Shown here: piece after piece, positions 11,600-20,549 of the stretch
Layout of the letters: the number at the start of each line of letters is the position of its first letter
Numbering within the stretch: position 1 is the first letter of the stretch
Assembly: GCF_023898315.1 (NCBI RefSeq)
Contig: NC_064625.1
Location: forward strand, 102,038,269-102,102,268
Length of the DNA stretch: 64,000 nt
Reading direction: 5' to 3'
Origin: Schistocerca nitens
Taxonomy: Eukaryota; Arthropoda; Insecta; Orthoptera; Acrididae
Made by a program: the position numbers and the translations under genes
The notes under the pieces: model-generated
The model's database searches: none
What the model saw: the letters and a program-made list of their open reading frames with translations, nothing else
Told to the model about the DNA's origin: nothing

Positions 11600-11871
11600 A
11601 TGGGACCTCAATTAACGCTGACAGGTATTGTGAGACTCTGAAAAAATTCAAACGGGCAATTCAGAACTGGAGAAGAGGAATGTTGAGCAAGGGCGTACAC
11701 ATTCTCCATGACAGCGCTCGCCCACACATCGCTCGGCAAACTGTTGCTCTCCTGCAACAGTTTCAGTCGAGCATAATCACCCACCCATCCTATAGTCCTG
11801 ACTTGGCGCCCAGTGACTATCACCTGTTCCCTGGGTTAAAAGAACATCTGGCCGGAAAGCAATTCAGCTAG
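11600..11871 (+). pseudogene. Mariner transposase core fragment, inverted piece
   Basis: Plus-strand segment encoding INADRYCETLKKFKRAIQN-like sequence, then GVHILHDSARPHIARQT and YSPDLAPSDYHLFPGLKE, ending LAGKQFS. It stops at the same place in the protein where the minus-strand C-terminal fragment at 11597 begins. The two share ttcagct at the breakpoints, so it looks like a flipped piece of one transposon. Confidence 0.75.
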
Positions 11872-12666
11872 ATATGCAGCCAGTGGATGCCACTCGTGTT
11901 GAATGCGATACAAAAAGCAAATAAAATGGCTGTTTGACTGAGGCGCCTGATGCATTTCAGTGTTGAAGGCAACACGTTCCTTGAGAGCAGTTTCAGTCCA
12001 CTAAAGCTGGCGCCACCACTGGGAAATGGAGTCGATATCATCGATGGTAAAGTGGCATCATCCACTTTCTTCTCGTCCCAACAATGCAAGAGCCCGCCAT
12101 CTGCTGGGAGGGTGATGCTCACCATGTTCTTTGGTTATAAGGGCTCATTGCTTATTGATTTCAAGGAAGCTAGTGTCTCTAGTACTCGGAAACGGTACTG
12201 CACAACGCTGGAGAAGTTACGGCGTGTGGTTAAGGGGACCACACCCTGCCTATCTAACCCGTGTTAATTTACGCAAGTATTTGACCCATTTCTGAAAAAA
12301 AAACTATTTGATGCAGGTCCTTAATATTTTTACTGTATGTTACATGATGCTAATAGAGTCAGCTGTACTGAAATCTACATTATCCATTTTATAGTTTTTA
12401 AGAAATCCTTTTTTAAATTTACTAACAAAAAATATTAAGTTTTTTCTGCAGAAATATTTTTTTGTGAACTTCGTAATATGGGAGTATTAATGAATGTAGT
12501 ACCAAAGGTGGATTTTTATGTTACGCAGTCTCTGAAGATTTCATTCATTTATCTATGATAGTTTCTGATATAATGGGGCATATGTACTGAAAATTTTAGT
12601 TTGTGGGAAATTTACTTTAAAGAAAAAACTTTTGAAATTTATTTCTTACAGTTAATTAAAACTGTC

Positions 12667-13500
12667 CTTCTGCATATGATGGCCCTTCTTTGGTCTGTAG
12701 CAGGTCTTCCAACTTCTTTTTCACCTTCCTGGATGTTTGTTTTGCTTTCTTGGCCATATTAGATGCAGACCTGTCTGCATCGGCTATCCTTATTTTATCG
12801 CAATGTTGCAGCCCAGTGATCATATCTTCACCAGGATTAATTCCCAGCTTTTACAGTACCCAACACTTTCCAATATTACCACAATTAAATGTAATAACAG
12901 CATCATAAACTCCTAGTTTCATTGTATGCATGCCTACAAATACAGTTTTTGCAACGCTGTTCCAAATTACTCTGTTGAAACATTCATTTTGGGTCTGTGC
13001 CTGCCCATGCAGGATGAACCAAGTTTCCAGATTTTCTTTATTTCTCCTAATTGCCTGCCCACAGTATACCTGCAAGTTTTCTATTTAAGTTTTAGTTAAC
13101 CGACCCTGTCCAGTCAAAAATTTTCGTTCTTCTAATTTTTTTCCTCTCATAGCAACAGTTAGTTATCTCAGCCTTGTTCCCAAATGTTTTTGAACATGGT
13201 CTACATATTCTATTTTGTTAATAATGGTATCTCCATATGGCTTAGACTTCACCACATTGTTGTATGCCTTACTGTCACCATCGCCCAAATATTTTGTCTA
13301 CCGTAAGCCTCTTGTTTCTATGGACTGATGAAATATTTGTTGTACTCCATGAAATTATCTCCACATCTAACACTTCACGGTGTTTACACTCGTGGCAGTC
13401 ACTACTCCATTCAGAGAAGTATGTCCTCTTTTCTGCAAACATCCATCAAACGCAACTGCAATATCTGACATCCATCATTTCTTCCTCTGTTAACGTCCAA
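12667..13500 (-). pseudogene. Kolobok/Mutator-like transposase, broken
   Basis: Reading the minus strand from 13500, shifting frames give the block DIAVAFDGCLQKRGHTSLNG (first catalytic Asp region), then YLGDGDSKAYN near 13266-13292 (second Asp), PYGDTIINKIEYVDHVQKHL, YCGQAIRRNKEN, QTQNECFNRVIWNS and LGVYDAVITFNCGNIGKC (ORF 13075-12851). Order and spacing match the insect Mutator-like transposase domain. Several frameshifts and a deletion before QTQNE inactivate it. It is the most complete transposase among the TTAA elements here. Confidence 0.75.
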
Positions 13501-13540
13501 TGTAGAGGATATAAAGATCTAAAATGTATGTAGAAAAGTG

Positions 13541-13725
13541 GGTGACAGAAAAGTGGGCGTGACACATAAACACACATGGTAGGGAAATGCTCTTTAAATG
13601 CTCGAAAAAAATTTTTTTTCAGCAAAATCCTTTTCAGAGTACTCAAATAAAACCTTAATCTATCGAAATATGATGAAAACTGAAAATCGATTTTTTTCGA
13701 CCTGAACCACGGTGTGGCCCCTTTA
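13541..13725 (+). repeat. Direct repeat of element 3' end, copy 1
   Basis: About 185 bp nearly identical to 14158-14336, sharing gtgggtgacagaaaa, the Phe/Lys-rich A/T run and cgacctgaaccacggtgtgg. Both copies end next to (T)TTAA. Copy 1 has a C inserted or changed in the final CCCC block (gtggcccctttaag). Confidence 0.85.
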
Positions 13726-13735
13726 AGGAGATACT

Positions 13736-14052
13736 TCGGGAACGCAAATGGGAATGCCTGAACGGAAGGCGACGTTATTTTCGAGGAACACTTTTTTGGA
13801 AAATTTAGAGATCCGCCATTGGAGGCTGACTGCAGAACGATTCTACTGCAGCCAACGTACATTTCACGAAAGGACCAGGGAGATAAAGTAAGAGATATTG
13901 GGGCTCGTACTGAAGCATACAGACAATCGTTTCTCCCTCGCTCTATTTGCGAGTGGAACAGGAAAGCAAATGAGTAGAATTGGTATGAAGTACCCTCCGC
14001 CACGCACCATATGGTGGGTTGTGGAGTACGTGTGTAGATGTAGATGAGATTT
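13736..14052 (+). mobile_element. Non-LTR family C, 3' fragment
   Basis: RT C-terminal end (ARTEAYRQSFLPRSICEWNR, stop at about 13977), then a short 3' UTR (ccctccgccacgcaccatatgg) and tail gtgtagatgtagatg. It matches the end of the copy at 37695-38163, so it is a second TAGATG-tailed family. Confidence 0.8.
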
Positions 14053-14157
14053 CTCATGCTGTTCGGTTTTTCTCGAGCATTTCCACCCTTTCCATTTTTT
14101 GGTCTTCTCTGCTGGAGCCGTTATTACCGTCACTGTTATTATGGCTTAGAGTTGTCA

Positions 14158-14336
14158 GTGGGTGACAGAAAAATTGGTGTCGCACATAAACACACGTGGT
14201 AGGAAAATGCCCTTTAAATGCTCGAAAAAAAATTTTTTTCAGCAAAATCGTTTTCAGAGTGCTTAAATAAAACCTATCGTAATATGATGAAAACCGATGA
14301 TCGATTTTTTTCGACCTGAACCACGGTGTGGTCCCC
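14158..14336 (+). repeat. Direct repeat of element 3' end, copy 2
   Basis: The outer copy of the repeat at 13541-13725. It ends in the intact ccccTTAA junction that pairs with 12230-12245. Confidence 0.85.
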
Positions 14337-14949
14337 TTAAGGTGAAACGTCCGGGGAAACCTCAGAAAAAGAGTGCTGATGCTTCGTGATAACGCACATC
14401 CCCATATCACGAAAGTCGTAACGGAGAAGTTACGCCAATGCAAGTGGAAGGCACTCTAGCAATCGCCCTGTATTTCTGATCTGTTCCCAGGTGTCTGTCA
14501 CACCTTCGCCCTCTTAAAAAAGGGTCGCCGATTCCTGTCGGACGAGGATGTTCAGGTGGCAGTCACGGACTTCTTTGCGCAGCAGACCACGGTGTTCTAT
14601 GAAATGGGTATTTTCGGCCTCTTGAGTCTGTGGGATGGTTACCTCAATTCTCACGGCGATCTTGCCTCATTGGCATACAGATTCTAGACTGTACAGCCTA
14701 AGAGAGGGAACATTTTGATTTCCCCTTATAATATAAAACACTAATTAAAGCAGAAACAAAACCACTTGGCACAAAAAAAGAGATTTTTTCAAAGGGATCT
14801 GCGATACTTCAGTGATAAAATACGTAGTTAACTTAAAATTGAGGAACATGCCTACTGAGAAATATTCCCCAGGTGATATGATCTGAGACTACATTATAAC
14901 AGAAAATCATCTCTTGTGAAACGGGAAGTCAAGCAAGTTAGAAATCATA

Positions 14950-16372
14950 CACTCCTGGAAATGGAAAAAAGAACACATTGACACCGGTGTGTCAGACCCA
15001 CCATACTTGCTCCGGACACTGCGAGAGGGCTGTACAAGCAATGATCACACGCACGGCACAGCGGACACACCAGGAACCGCGGTGTTGGCCGTCGAATGGC
15101 GCTAGCTGCGCTGCATTTGTGCACCGCCGCCGTCAGTGTCAGCCAGTTTGCCGTGGCATACGGAGCTCCATCGCAGTCTTTTAACACTGGTAGCATGCCG
15201 CGACAGCGTGGACGTGAACCGTATGTGCAGTTGACGGACTTTGAGCGAGGGCGTATAATGGGCATGCGGGAGGCCGGGTGGACGTACCGCCGAATTGCTC
15301 AACACGTGGGGCGTGAGGTCTCCACAGTACATCGATGTTGTCGCCAGTGGTCGGCGGAAGGTGCACGTGCCCGTCGACCTGGGACCGGACCGCAGCGACG
15401 CACGGATGCACGCCAAGACCGTAGAATCCTACGCAGTGCCGTAGGGGACCGCACCGCCACTTCCCAGCAAATTAGGGACACTGTTGCTCCTGGGGTATCG
15501 GCGAGGACCATTCGCAACCGTCTCCATGAAGCTGGGCTACGGTCCCGCACACCGTTAGGCCGTCTTCCGCTCACGCCCCAACATCGTGCAGCCCGCCTCC
15601 AGTGGTGTCGCGACAGGCGTGAATGGAGGGACGAATGGAGACGTGTCGTCTTCAGCGATGAGAGTCGCTTCTGCCTTGGTGCCAATGATGGTTGTATGCG
15701 TGTTTGGCGCCGTGCAGGTGAGCACCACAATCAGGACTGCATACGACCGAGGCACACAGGGCCAACACCCGGCATCATGGTGTGGGGAGCGATCTCCTAC
15801 ACTGGCCGTACACCACTGGTGATCGTCGAGGGGACACTGAATAGTGCACGGTACATCCAAACCGTCATCGAACCCATCGTTCTACCATTCCTAGACCGGC
15901 AAGGGAACTTGCTGTTCCAACAGGACAATGCACGTCCGCATGTATCCCGTGCCACCCAACGTGCTCTAGAAGGTGTAGGTCAACTACCCTGGCCAGCAAG
16001 ATCTCCGGATCTGTCCCCCATTGAGCATGTTTGGGACTGGATGAAGCGTCGTCTCACGCGGTCTGCACGTCCAGCACGAACGCTGGTCCAACTGAGGCGC
16101 CAGGTGGAAATGGCATGGCAAGCCGTTCCACAGGACTACATCCAGCATCTCTACGATCGTCTCCATGGGAGAATAGCAGCCTGCATTGCTGCGAAAGGTG
16201 GATATACACTGTACTAGTGCCGACATTGTGCATGCTGTGTTGCCTGTGTCTATGTGCCTGTGGTTCTGTCAGTGTGATCATGTGATGTATCTGACCCCAG
16301 GAATGTGTCAATAAAGTTTCCCCTTCCTGGGACAATGAATTCACGGTGTTCTTATTTCAATTTCCAGGAGTG
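14950..16372 (+). mobile_element. Full-length Tc1-like element, copy 1 (1423 bp)
   Basis: Inverted repeats begin cactcctggaaatggaaaaa and, from the other end, cactcctggaaattgaaata. TA flanks at 14948-14949 and 16373-16374. It encodes one uninterrupted transposase. A near-identical copy lies in opposite orientation at 20550-21971. Confidence 0.95.
15195..16217 (+). CDS. Tc1-like transposase, intact, 340 aa
   Basis: Cut-and-paste transposase. The chosen start is the Met of PRQRGREPYVQL; the frame is open 33 codons upstream, but that part lies in the element's leader. The N-terminal HTH covers residues about 10-60 (FERGRIMGMREAGWTYRRIA) and a second HTH about 70-120 (TSQQIRDTV ... RTIRNRLHEAGL). 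Catalytic blocks are VVFSDESRF, FQQDNARPHVS and SPDLSPIEHVWD. I count 32 residues between the second Asp and the Glu, against 34 in classical Tc1. It ends GGYTLY. No stops or frameshifts, and full family length. Confidence 0.93.
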   Translation: MPRQRGREPYVQLTDFERGRIMGMREAGWTYRRIAQHVGREVSTVHRCCRQWSAEGARARRPGTGPQRRTDARQDRRILRSAVGDRTATSQQIRDTVAPGVSARTIRNRLHEAGLRSRTPLGRLPLTPQHRAARLQWCRDRREWRDEWRRVVFSDESRFCLGANDGCMRVWRRAGEHHNQDCIRPRHTGPTPGIMVWGAISYTGRTPLVIVEGTLNSARYIQTVIEPIVLPFLDRQGNLLFQQDNARPHVSRATQRALEGVGQLPWPARSPDLSPIEHVWDWMKRRLTRSARPARTLVQLRRQVEMAWQAVPQDYIQHLYDRLHGRIAACIAAKGGYTLY

Positions 16373-16439
16373 TATTTTTAATTTCTTTTGGTGTGTGTGT
16401 GTGTGGGGGGGGGGATTGCCCACTTACAATATCCAAAAA

Positions 16440-16697
16440 ATTATCTAATGATTAGAAGGAGTTGCCATTCAGAAAATATTTTAATTTCCTTTTAAATATT
16501 ATATGGCTATCTGTCAGACTTTTGATGCTATTAGGTAAGTGGCTAAAGACTTTTGTGGCAGCGTAATTTACCCCCTTCTGAGCCAAAGTTAGGTTTAACC
16601 TTGAGTAGTGAAGATCATCCTTTCTCCTAGTGTTGTAGCCATGTACACCGCTATTACTCATGAATTCGTTCGGACTGTTAATAACAAATATCATAAG

Positions 16698-16762
<65 letters not shown>

Positions 16763-17520
16763 GCAGAATGATCTTGGATGAGCTCCAGCAATTATTCTGG
16801 TTACACGCTTTTGTGCAATGAACATTCTTTTACGCAATGATGAGTTGCCCCAGACTATGATGCCATACGAAAGCAGAGAATGAAAATAGGCGCGGTAAGC
16901 AAATTTACTGAGATGTATATCGCCAAAATTTGCAATGATCCTAATAGCATAAGTAGCTGTACTCAAATGTTTCAGCAGATCTTCAGTGGTTTTTTTTCCA
17001 GTTCAACCCCTCATCAATGCATACACCTAGAAATTTTGAATATTCTGCCTTAGCTAACGGTTTCTGATCGAAGCCTATATTTATTAATGGTGTCATACCA
17101 TTTACTGTGTGGAACTGTATATACTGTGTTTTGTCAAAGTTTAATGACAGCCCATTTGCAGAGAACCACTTAATGATTTTCTGAAAAACTTCGTTTTCAA
17201 TTTCAGTTAATTCTTCTCTGTTTGGTGTGATACCATACTTGCACCATCGGCAAACAGGACCAGCTTTGCATCTTCGTGAATATAGAATGGTAAGTCATTA
17301 ATATATATTAAGAACAGCAGAGGACCCAAGACCAAACCTTGCGCTACCCCATTCTTGATTGTTCCCCAGTTTGAGAAATCACCAGTTTTTTGCATATTAT
17401 GTGAACTGCTTACTTTCAACTTTAAATATACGGACAGACTGGAATCGAACCCCAAACCGTTTCCTACAAAGTAATCACGAACTGTGTATTCTACCACTGC
17501 ACTACAGTTAGGAAACAAGA
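16440..17520 (-). pseudogene. Reverse transcriptase fragment, non-LTR family B
   Basis: Minus-strand RT pieces in three frames: VAQGLVLGPLLFLIYINDL and LVLFADGASMV (palm box, decayed from FADD) at about 17390-17230; KWFSANGLSLNFDKTQYIQ through GVCIDEGLNWKKN at 17180-16990; SYGIIVWGNSS and AQKRVTRIIAG at 16860-16790; then the C-terminal YNTRRKDDL block to a stop at 16452. An AT microsatellite splits the last two. It has no similarity in its tail to families A or C. The relative at 32526 is on the plus strand. Confidence 0.8.
16701..16760. repeat. (AT)n microsatellite
   Basis: About 30 uninterrupted AT units inside the RT pseudogene, between the AGAHPRSF and YNTRRKDDL blocks. This sets the local frame to Tyr-Ile repeats. 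Confidence 0.95.
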
Positions 17521-18183
17521 ACTCTGCCCATGTAATCTCTTTCTAAATGTTCGTTCACAACAAGAAGCATTTAAAAAATCTTACTCTTTTCCAATACGTC
17601 CGCCATCCACATTGGTCTCTCACCGACCACCGAAAGCTGACTGCTTGCGGCAGAATGACAGCGACGTCATCTGCTCCTAACATAACCTCTGGTAATCGCT
17701 GAGTTGCATATCACCCGTGTATTCAGGTATCTGAAGACGCTCCCTCCAGAAAACTACCATGTCTCACAATACTGAAACCTTACAAATTTGCCAACTTTCC
17801 TTGCCTTATTGACTACAAAATGGTGTTCGGTAAAGAAAATCGAAACAAACTATGGGAAATTTAAAGAAACAGAGAGATCCAATTTAATCTTATAGGAGGA
17901 GCAAACGATTTACATGTGAATAACAAAACTGTAATACAGGTAGCGAGCAGCAGACAAAATATAGATGAAATTAAACAAGTGTTAGACAAGAGTGTCCCCA
18001 TTCATCCACTCTTTTACAAGGGTGTGCTAAAAAATAATGTCTCCGATTTTTTTAATGTGAAAACTCTTAAAGCTTTTTATATAAAACAAATGTCATTAAC
18101 ATTGTACATCTTTATTCTTCCTTTCCGCATATCTACATTTCTACACATCTGCCAGTAGAGTGGTGCAAATTGTAGCGGGTAAC
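17521..18183. other. Unassigned DNA
   Basis: No gene or repeat family recognised. The last ~180 bp (from gggtgtgctaaaaaataatg) is probably the 5' end of the mariner derivative that follows. Confidence 0.4.
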
Positions 18184-18565
18184 ATGGCGGTATTTAATGT
18201 AAAAATGTCGGTGAGTGAGAAACAGCGTGTTGTAATCAAGTTTCGAATTCGAAGAGTTCGTCCATACATAGAACTCTCTCTTCTTCAGCCTGACAGTGCC
18301 AGATAACCCACGAGTGCTGTGACACCTGAACAATCTTATGCCTTGGGTGCACTGTCACCGACATCACCCATGCAGTCCCGACTGGGCCCCATTCTAATTT
18401 CATCGGTTTCCAAATCTCAGAGAACAAATGCGAGGTCTTCACTTTGATAGTGACGAAAAGGTACAAGCAGAGATGAGGTCGTAGCTCCGTCAACAAAATC
18501 AAACATTCTACAGTGACGGCATCAGCAAACTGGTTTCTCATTGGGAGAAATGTGTTCTCAGCTGA
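18184..18565 (+). pseudogene. Internally deleted mariner transposase
   Basis: Starts with a plausible N-terminus (MAVFNVKMSVSEKQRVVIKF). After a short decayed region it jumps to a mariner C-terminus: LREQMRGLHFDSDEKVQAEM, one stop, then QTFYSDGISKLVSHWEKCVL and a stop at 18565. The catalytic core is gone. Inverted repeats were not identified. Confidence 0.6.
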
Positions 18566-18618
18566 CTAAGTTGAGATATAAATACGAAGACATGAAAAAT
18601 AAGGATGTAGAATATTAA

Positions 18619-20058
18619 GGGGCTCCGGAACGCCCTATACTTGCAATGTTAAAATAACGCTTATAAATTACATCTTTCCTCACAAAGTATTTGAGGTAGG
18701 AAGTTGAACTTTTTACAGATTATTTATTGGAATATGGGCTACAACTTAACACAGGGATTTTACAAAATTTTAGTTCAGTTATTAAAGATGATTTTTTTTT
18801 TCAATTGTAATGAAAATTCACAACATTTTTTTGCAATTTTTTATTTATATATTCAAAAATATACAGTTTTTTGGAAAAAGGCTGTGTTAAATTATGCAGA
18901 AGGTACTGTGTAATATTTACTGAAAGTTTGAAACAAATATGTTTGGAAGATCCTTAGAAAACATGTAATTAGTATGAGAAAATAAAAGTTTTGGGAATCG
19001 AGCGACAAAGATTGGATTAACTTTTTAGTGCATTCCAGGTCCATAGGATGGATTATCTTCATCCTCTGCAAACTCCTCCTCCAGCTTCCTCTTGTTCCTC
19101 CTCCTGTTTACTCTTGCTTGTATTTCTAGACTCTTTACAGCCCTGTCTGCAACCCGAAGGCGTTCCTTGTCTAAAGCAAGCATCGCTCGTACCATGTTAG
19201 AACCTATCTTCATTCCCATATTTCTAAATACCTTGCACCTTACAATGTTGCCATCATTGAAAGTCGCAACAGTATCATACACACCAAAGTGAAGTGTTTC
19301 TATTCCAACAAGTACAGTCTTGGGGATTCTCGACCATATAACACTAATTACACTTTCATTGGGGTTTTGAATTTTTCCGTGAATACACTTTTTCAACAGT
19401 TCAGGTGCTGCTAAGTCTCTGAAAATAGGTTTTATCACCTCCATTATGGCATGAGGCAGACTATGCTTATGAGTGTACACTTCACCTGTTAGCAATCCTT
19501 TGTTATATTTACACCAACTGTCTTCTTCTTTGGGACACAAGCTATGTTGGGGATTTTCATCGTCTTTATTGTTTATAGTAATAACACATACCTTTGGCTT
19601 TCCAACATTTCTCCTTTTCTTAAAAGCCTTCAGAGGATTTCTAATAACTTTACTTTTACTCATTATTATACTTCAACAAAACAGAGACTCAAGAAACAGA
19701 ATTAATTACGAATATTTTCGAGATAACGACAGAGTAAATAAACATGAAACAATCGACAATCACACCAGCGATATATATTGAACCATCACAGGTTAGCCAC
19801 AACACATACTTTATCTCACATCACTAAAATGTACCTGATGAACACGGACGTTAATAATAACATCATTTGACAGCAGTTTAACAGCGCCACAGTGGGTCAC
19901 GCCCATGTAGAACACATTTCAAAAAAAATTTATAAATAGTTGTAGTCTTCGGAATTGAATAAATTATATATCTATTAAAAGGTAATAGTCTGCAGATTCA
20001 GAAAACGCAAAAAAGTAAAAATTGTACTTTTCATGATTTTGAGCTTTTCCGGAGCCCC
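18619..20058 (-). mobile_element. TTAA-flanked Kolobok-like element, copy A (1440 bp)
   Basis: Ends ggggctccggaa and, reversed, ggggctccggaaaagc, between TTAA at 18615-18618 and 20059-20062. It carries only the C-terminal half of a transposase. Copy B at 62095-63527 is nearly identical in length and sequence, which confirms the ends. Confidence 0.9.
19025..19663 (-). CDS. C-terminal half of Kolobok/Mutator-like transposase, open
   Basis: A 212-codon ORF starting MSKSKVIRNPLKAF. It lacks the N-terminal catalytic Asp blocks found at 13500-13260. It contains the Cys/His block HSLCPKEEDSWCKY (residues about 41-54), HSLPHAIMEVIKPIFRDLAA, the IQNPNESVISVIWSR box with its Glu, HFGVYDTVATFNDGN, and a basic, then acidic C-terminus (RRRNKRKLEEEFAEDEDN). 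The fact that a half-protein stays open in a 1.4 kb element could mean it is young or that the peptide has a role (DNA binding or dimerisation). It cannot catalyse transposition alone. Whether it is expressed is unknown. Confidence 0.75.
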   Translation of the reverse strand: MSKSKVIRNPLKAFKKRRNVGKPKVCVITINNKDDENPQHSLCPKEEDSWCKYNKGLLTGEVYTHKHSLPHAIMEVIKPIFRDLAAPELLKKCIHGKIQNPNESVISVIWSRIPKTVLVGIETLHFGVYDTVATFNDGNIVRCKVFRNMGMKIGSNMVRAMLALDKERLRVADRAVKSLEIQARVNRRRNKRKLEEEFAEDEDNPSYGPGMH

Positions 20059-20087
20059 TTAATAACGATTGTTTTATTTTAAAAGCT

Positions 20088-20375
20088 TTAAAGCCATGTC
20101 TCCGCAATATCCTTTCTTCCAGGATTGCTAGTTCTGCAAGGTTTTGCAGGAGAGCTTCTGTGAAGTTTGGAAGGTAGGAGACGAGGTACTGGCGGAAGCA
20201 AAGCTGTGAGGACGGGGCGTGAATCGTGCTTGGGTAGCTCAGTTGATAGAGCACTTGCCCGCGAAAGGCCAAGTTCCCGAGTTCGAGTCTCGGTCCGGCA
20301 CACAGTTTTAATCTGCCAGGAAATTTCATATCAGCGCACACTCCGCTGCAGAGTGAAAATCTCATTCCGGCTTGA
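20088..20375 (+). repeat. tRNA-like SINE (second family)
   Basis: A tRNA-like core at about 20232-20301 with A-box gggtagctcagttgatagagc and B-box gagttcgagtctcgg. It is embedded in a longer unit that begins near catgtctccgcaatatcc and ends near gcagagtgaaaatctcattcc. The body on both sides is why it is called a SINE, not a tRNA gene. The anticodon loop lacks the invariant U33. Confidence 0.7.
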
Positions 20376-20549
20376 ACAGTTTCACACAAAAAATTCGGAG
20401 GCATTACTTTTCACACATTGTCTGTATGATGAAGACTGATGCGTTCTCCCTCCTCTCCCTAGGACTTAGGCATTTTAATAAAAAAAATTCTCAGTAAGTC
20501 ACGAGATGAAAACAATATTAATACCCAGCAGTTTTGCGTATCTTAAATA

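Larger units (their letters stand above)
12234..14336 (-). mobile_element. TTAA-flanked Kolobok-like transposon (2.1 kb)
   Basis: Bounded by TTAA at 12230-12233 and 14337-14340, with matching ends ggggaccacacc and ggtgtggtcccc. It contains a broken Mutator/Kolobok-type transposase on the minus strand and, in its right half, a non-LTR fragment between two copies of the element's own terminal 180 bp. TTAA duplication plus this transposase type points to the Kolobok superfamily; this assignment is inferred. Confidence 0.75.
12040..14690 (+). pseudogene. Third mariner transposase, split by a TTAA element
   Basis: The 5' piece (12040-12231) reads SAGRVMLTMFFGYKGSLLIDF and RYCTTLEKLRRVVK. The 3' piece (14341-14690) continues VKRPGKPQKKS, then with one frameshift LMLRDNAHPHITKVVTEKL, and ends with FYEMGIFGLLSLWDGYLNSH. 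Removing 12234-14336 plus one TTAA makes the two reading frames continuous across the junction. N-terminal DNA-binding part not found. Confidence 0.8.

Noticed and set aside
15102-15860. Minus-strand ORFs opposite the intact Tc1 transposase
   Set aside because: Shadows of a GC-rich coding strand. The plus-strand frame has all catalytic motifs.
20229-20301. tRNA gene
   Set aside because: It has A and B boxes, but lacks U33, has an imperfect anticodon stem, and is embedded in a longer repeat unit on both sides. Called a SINE.
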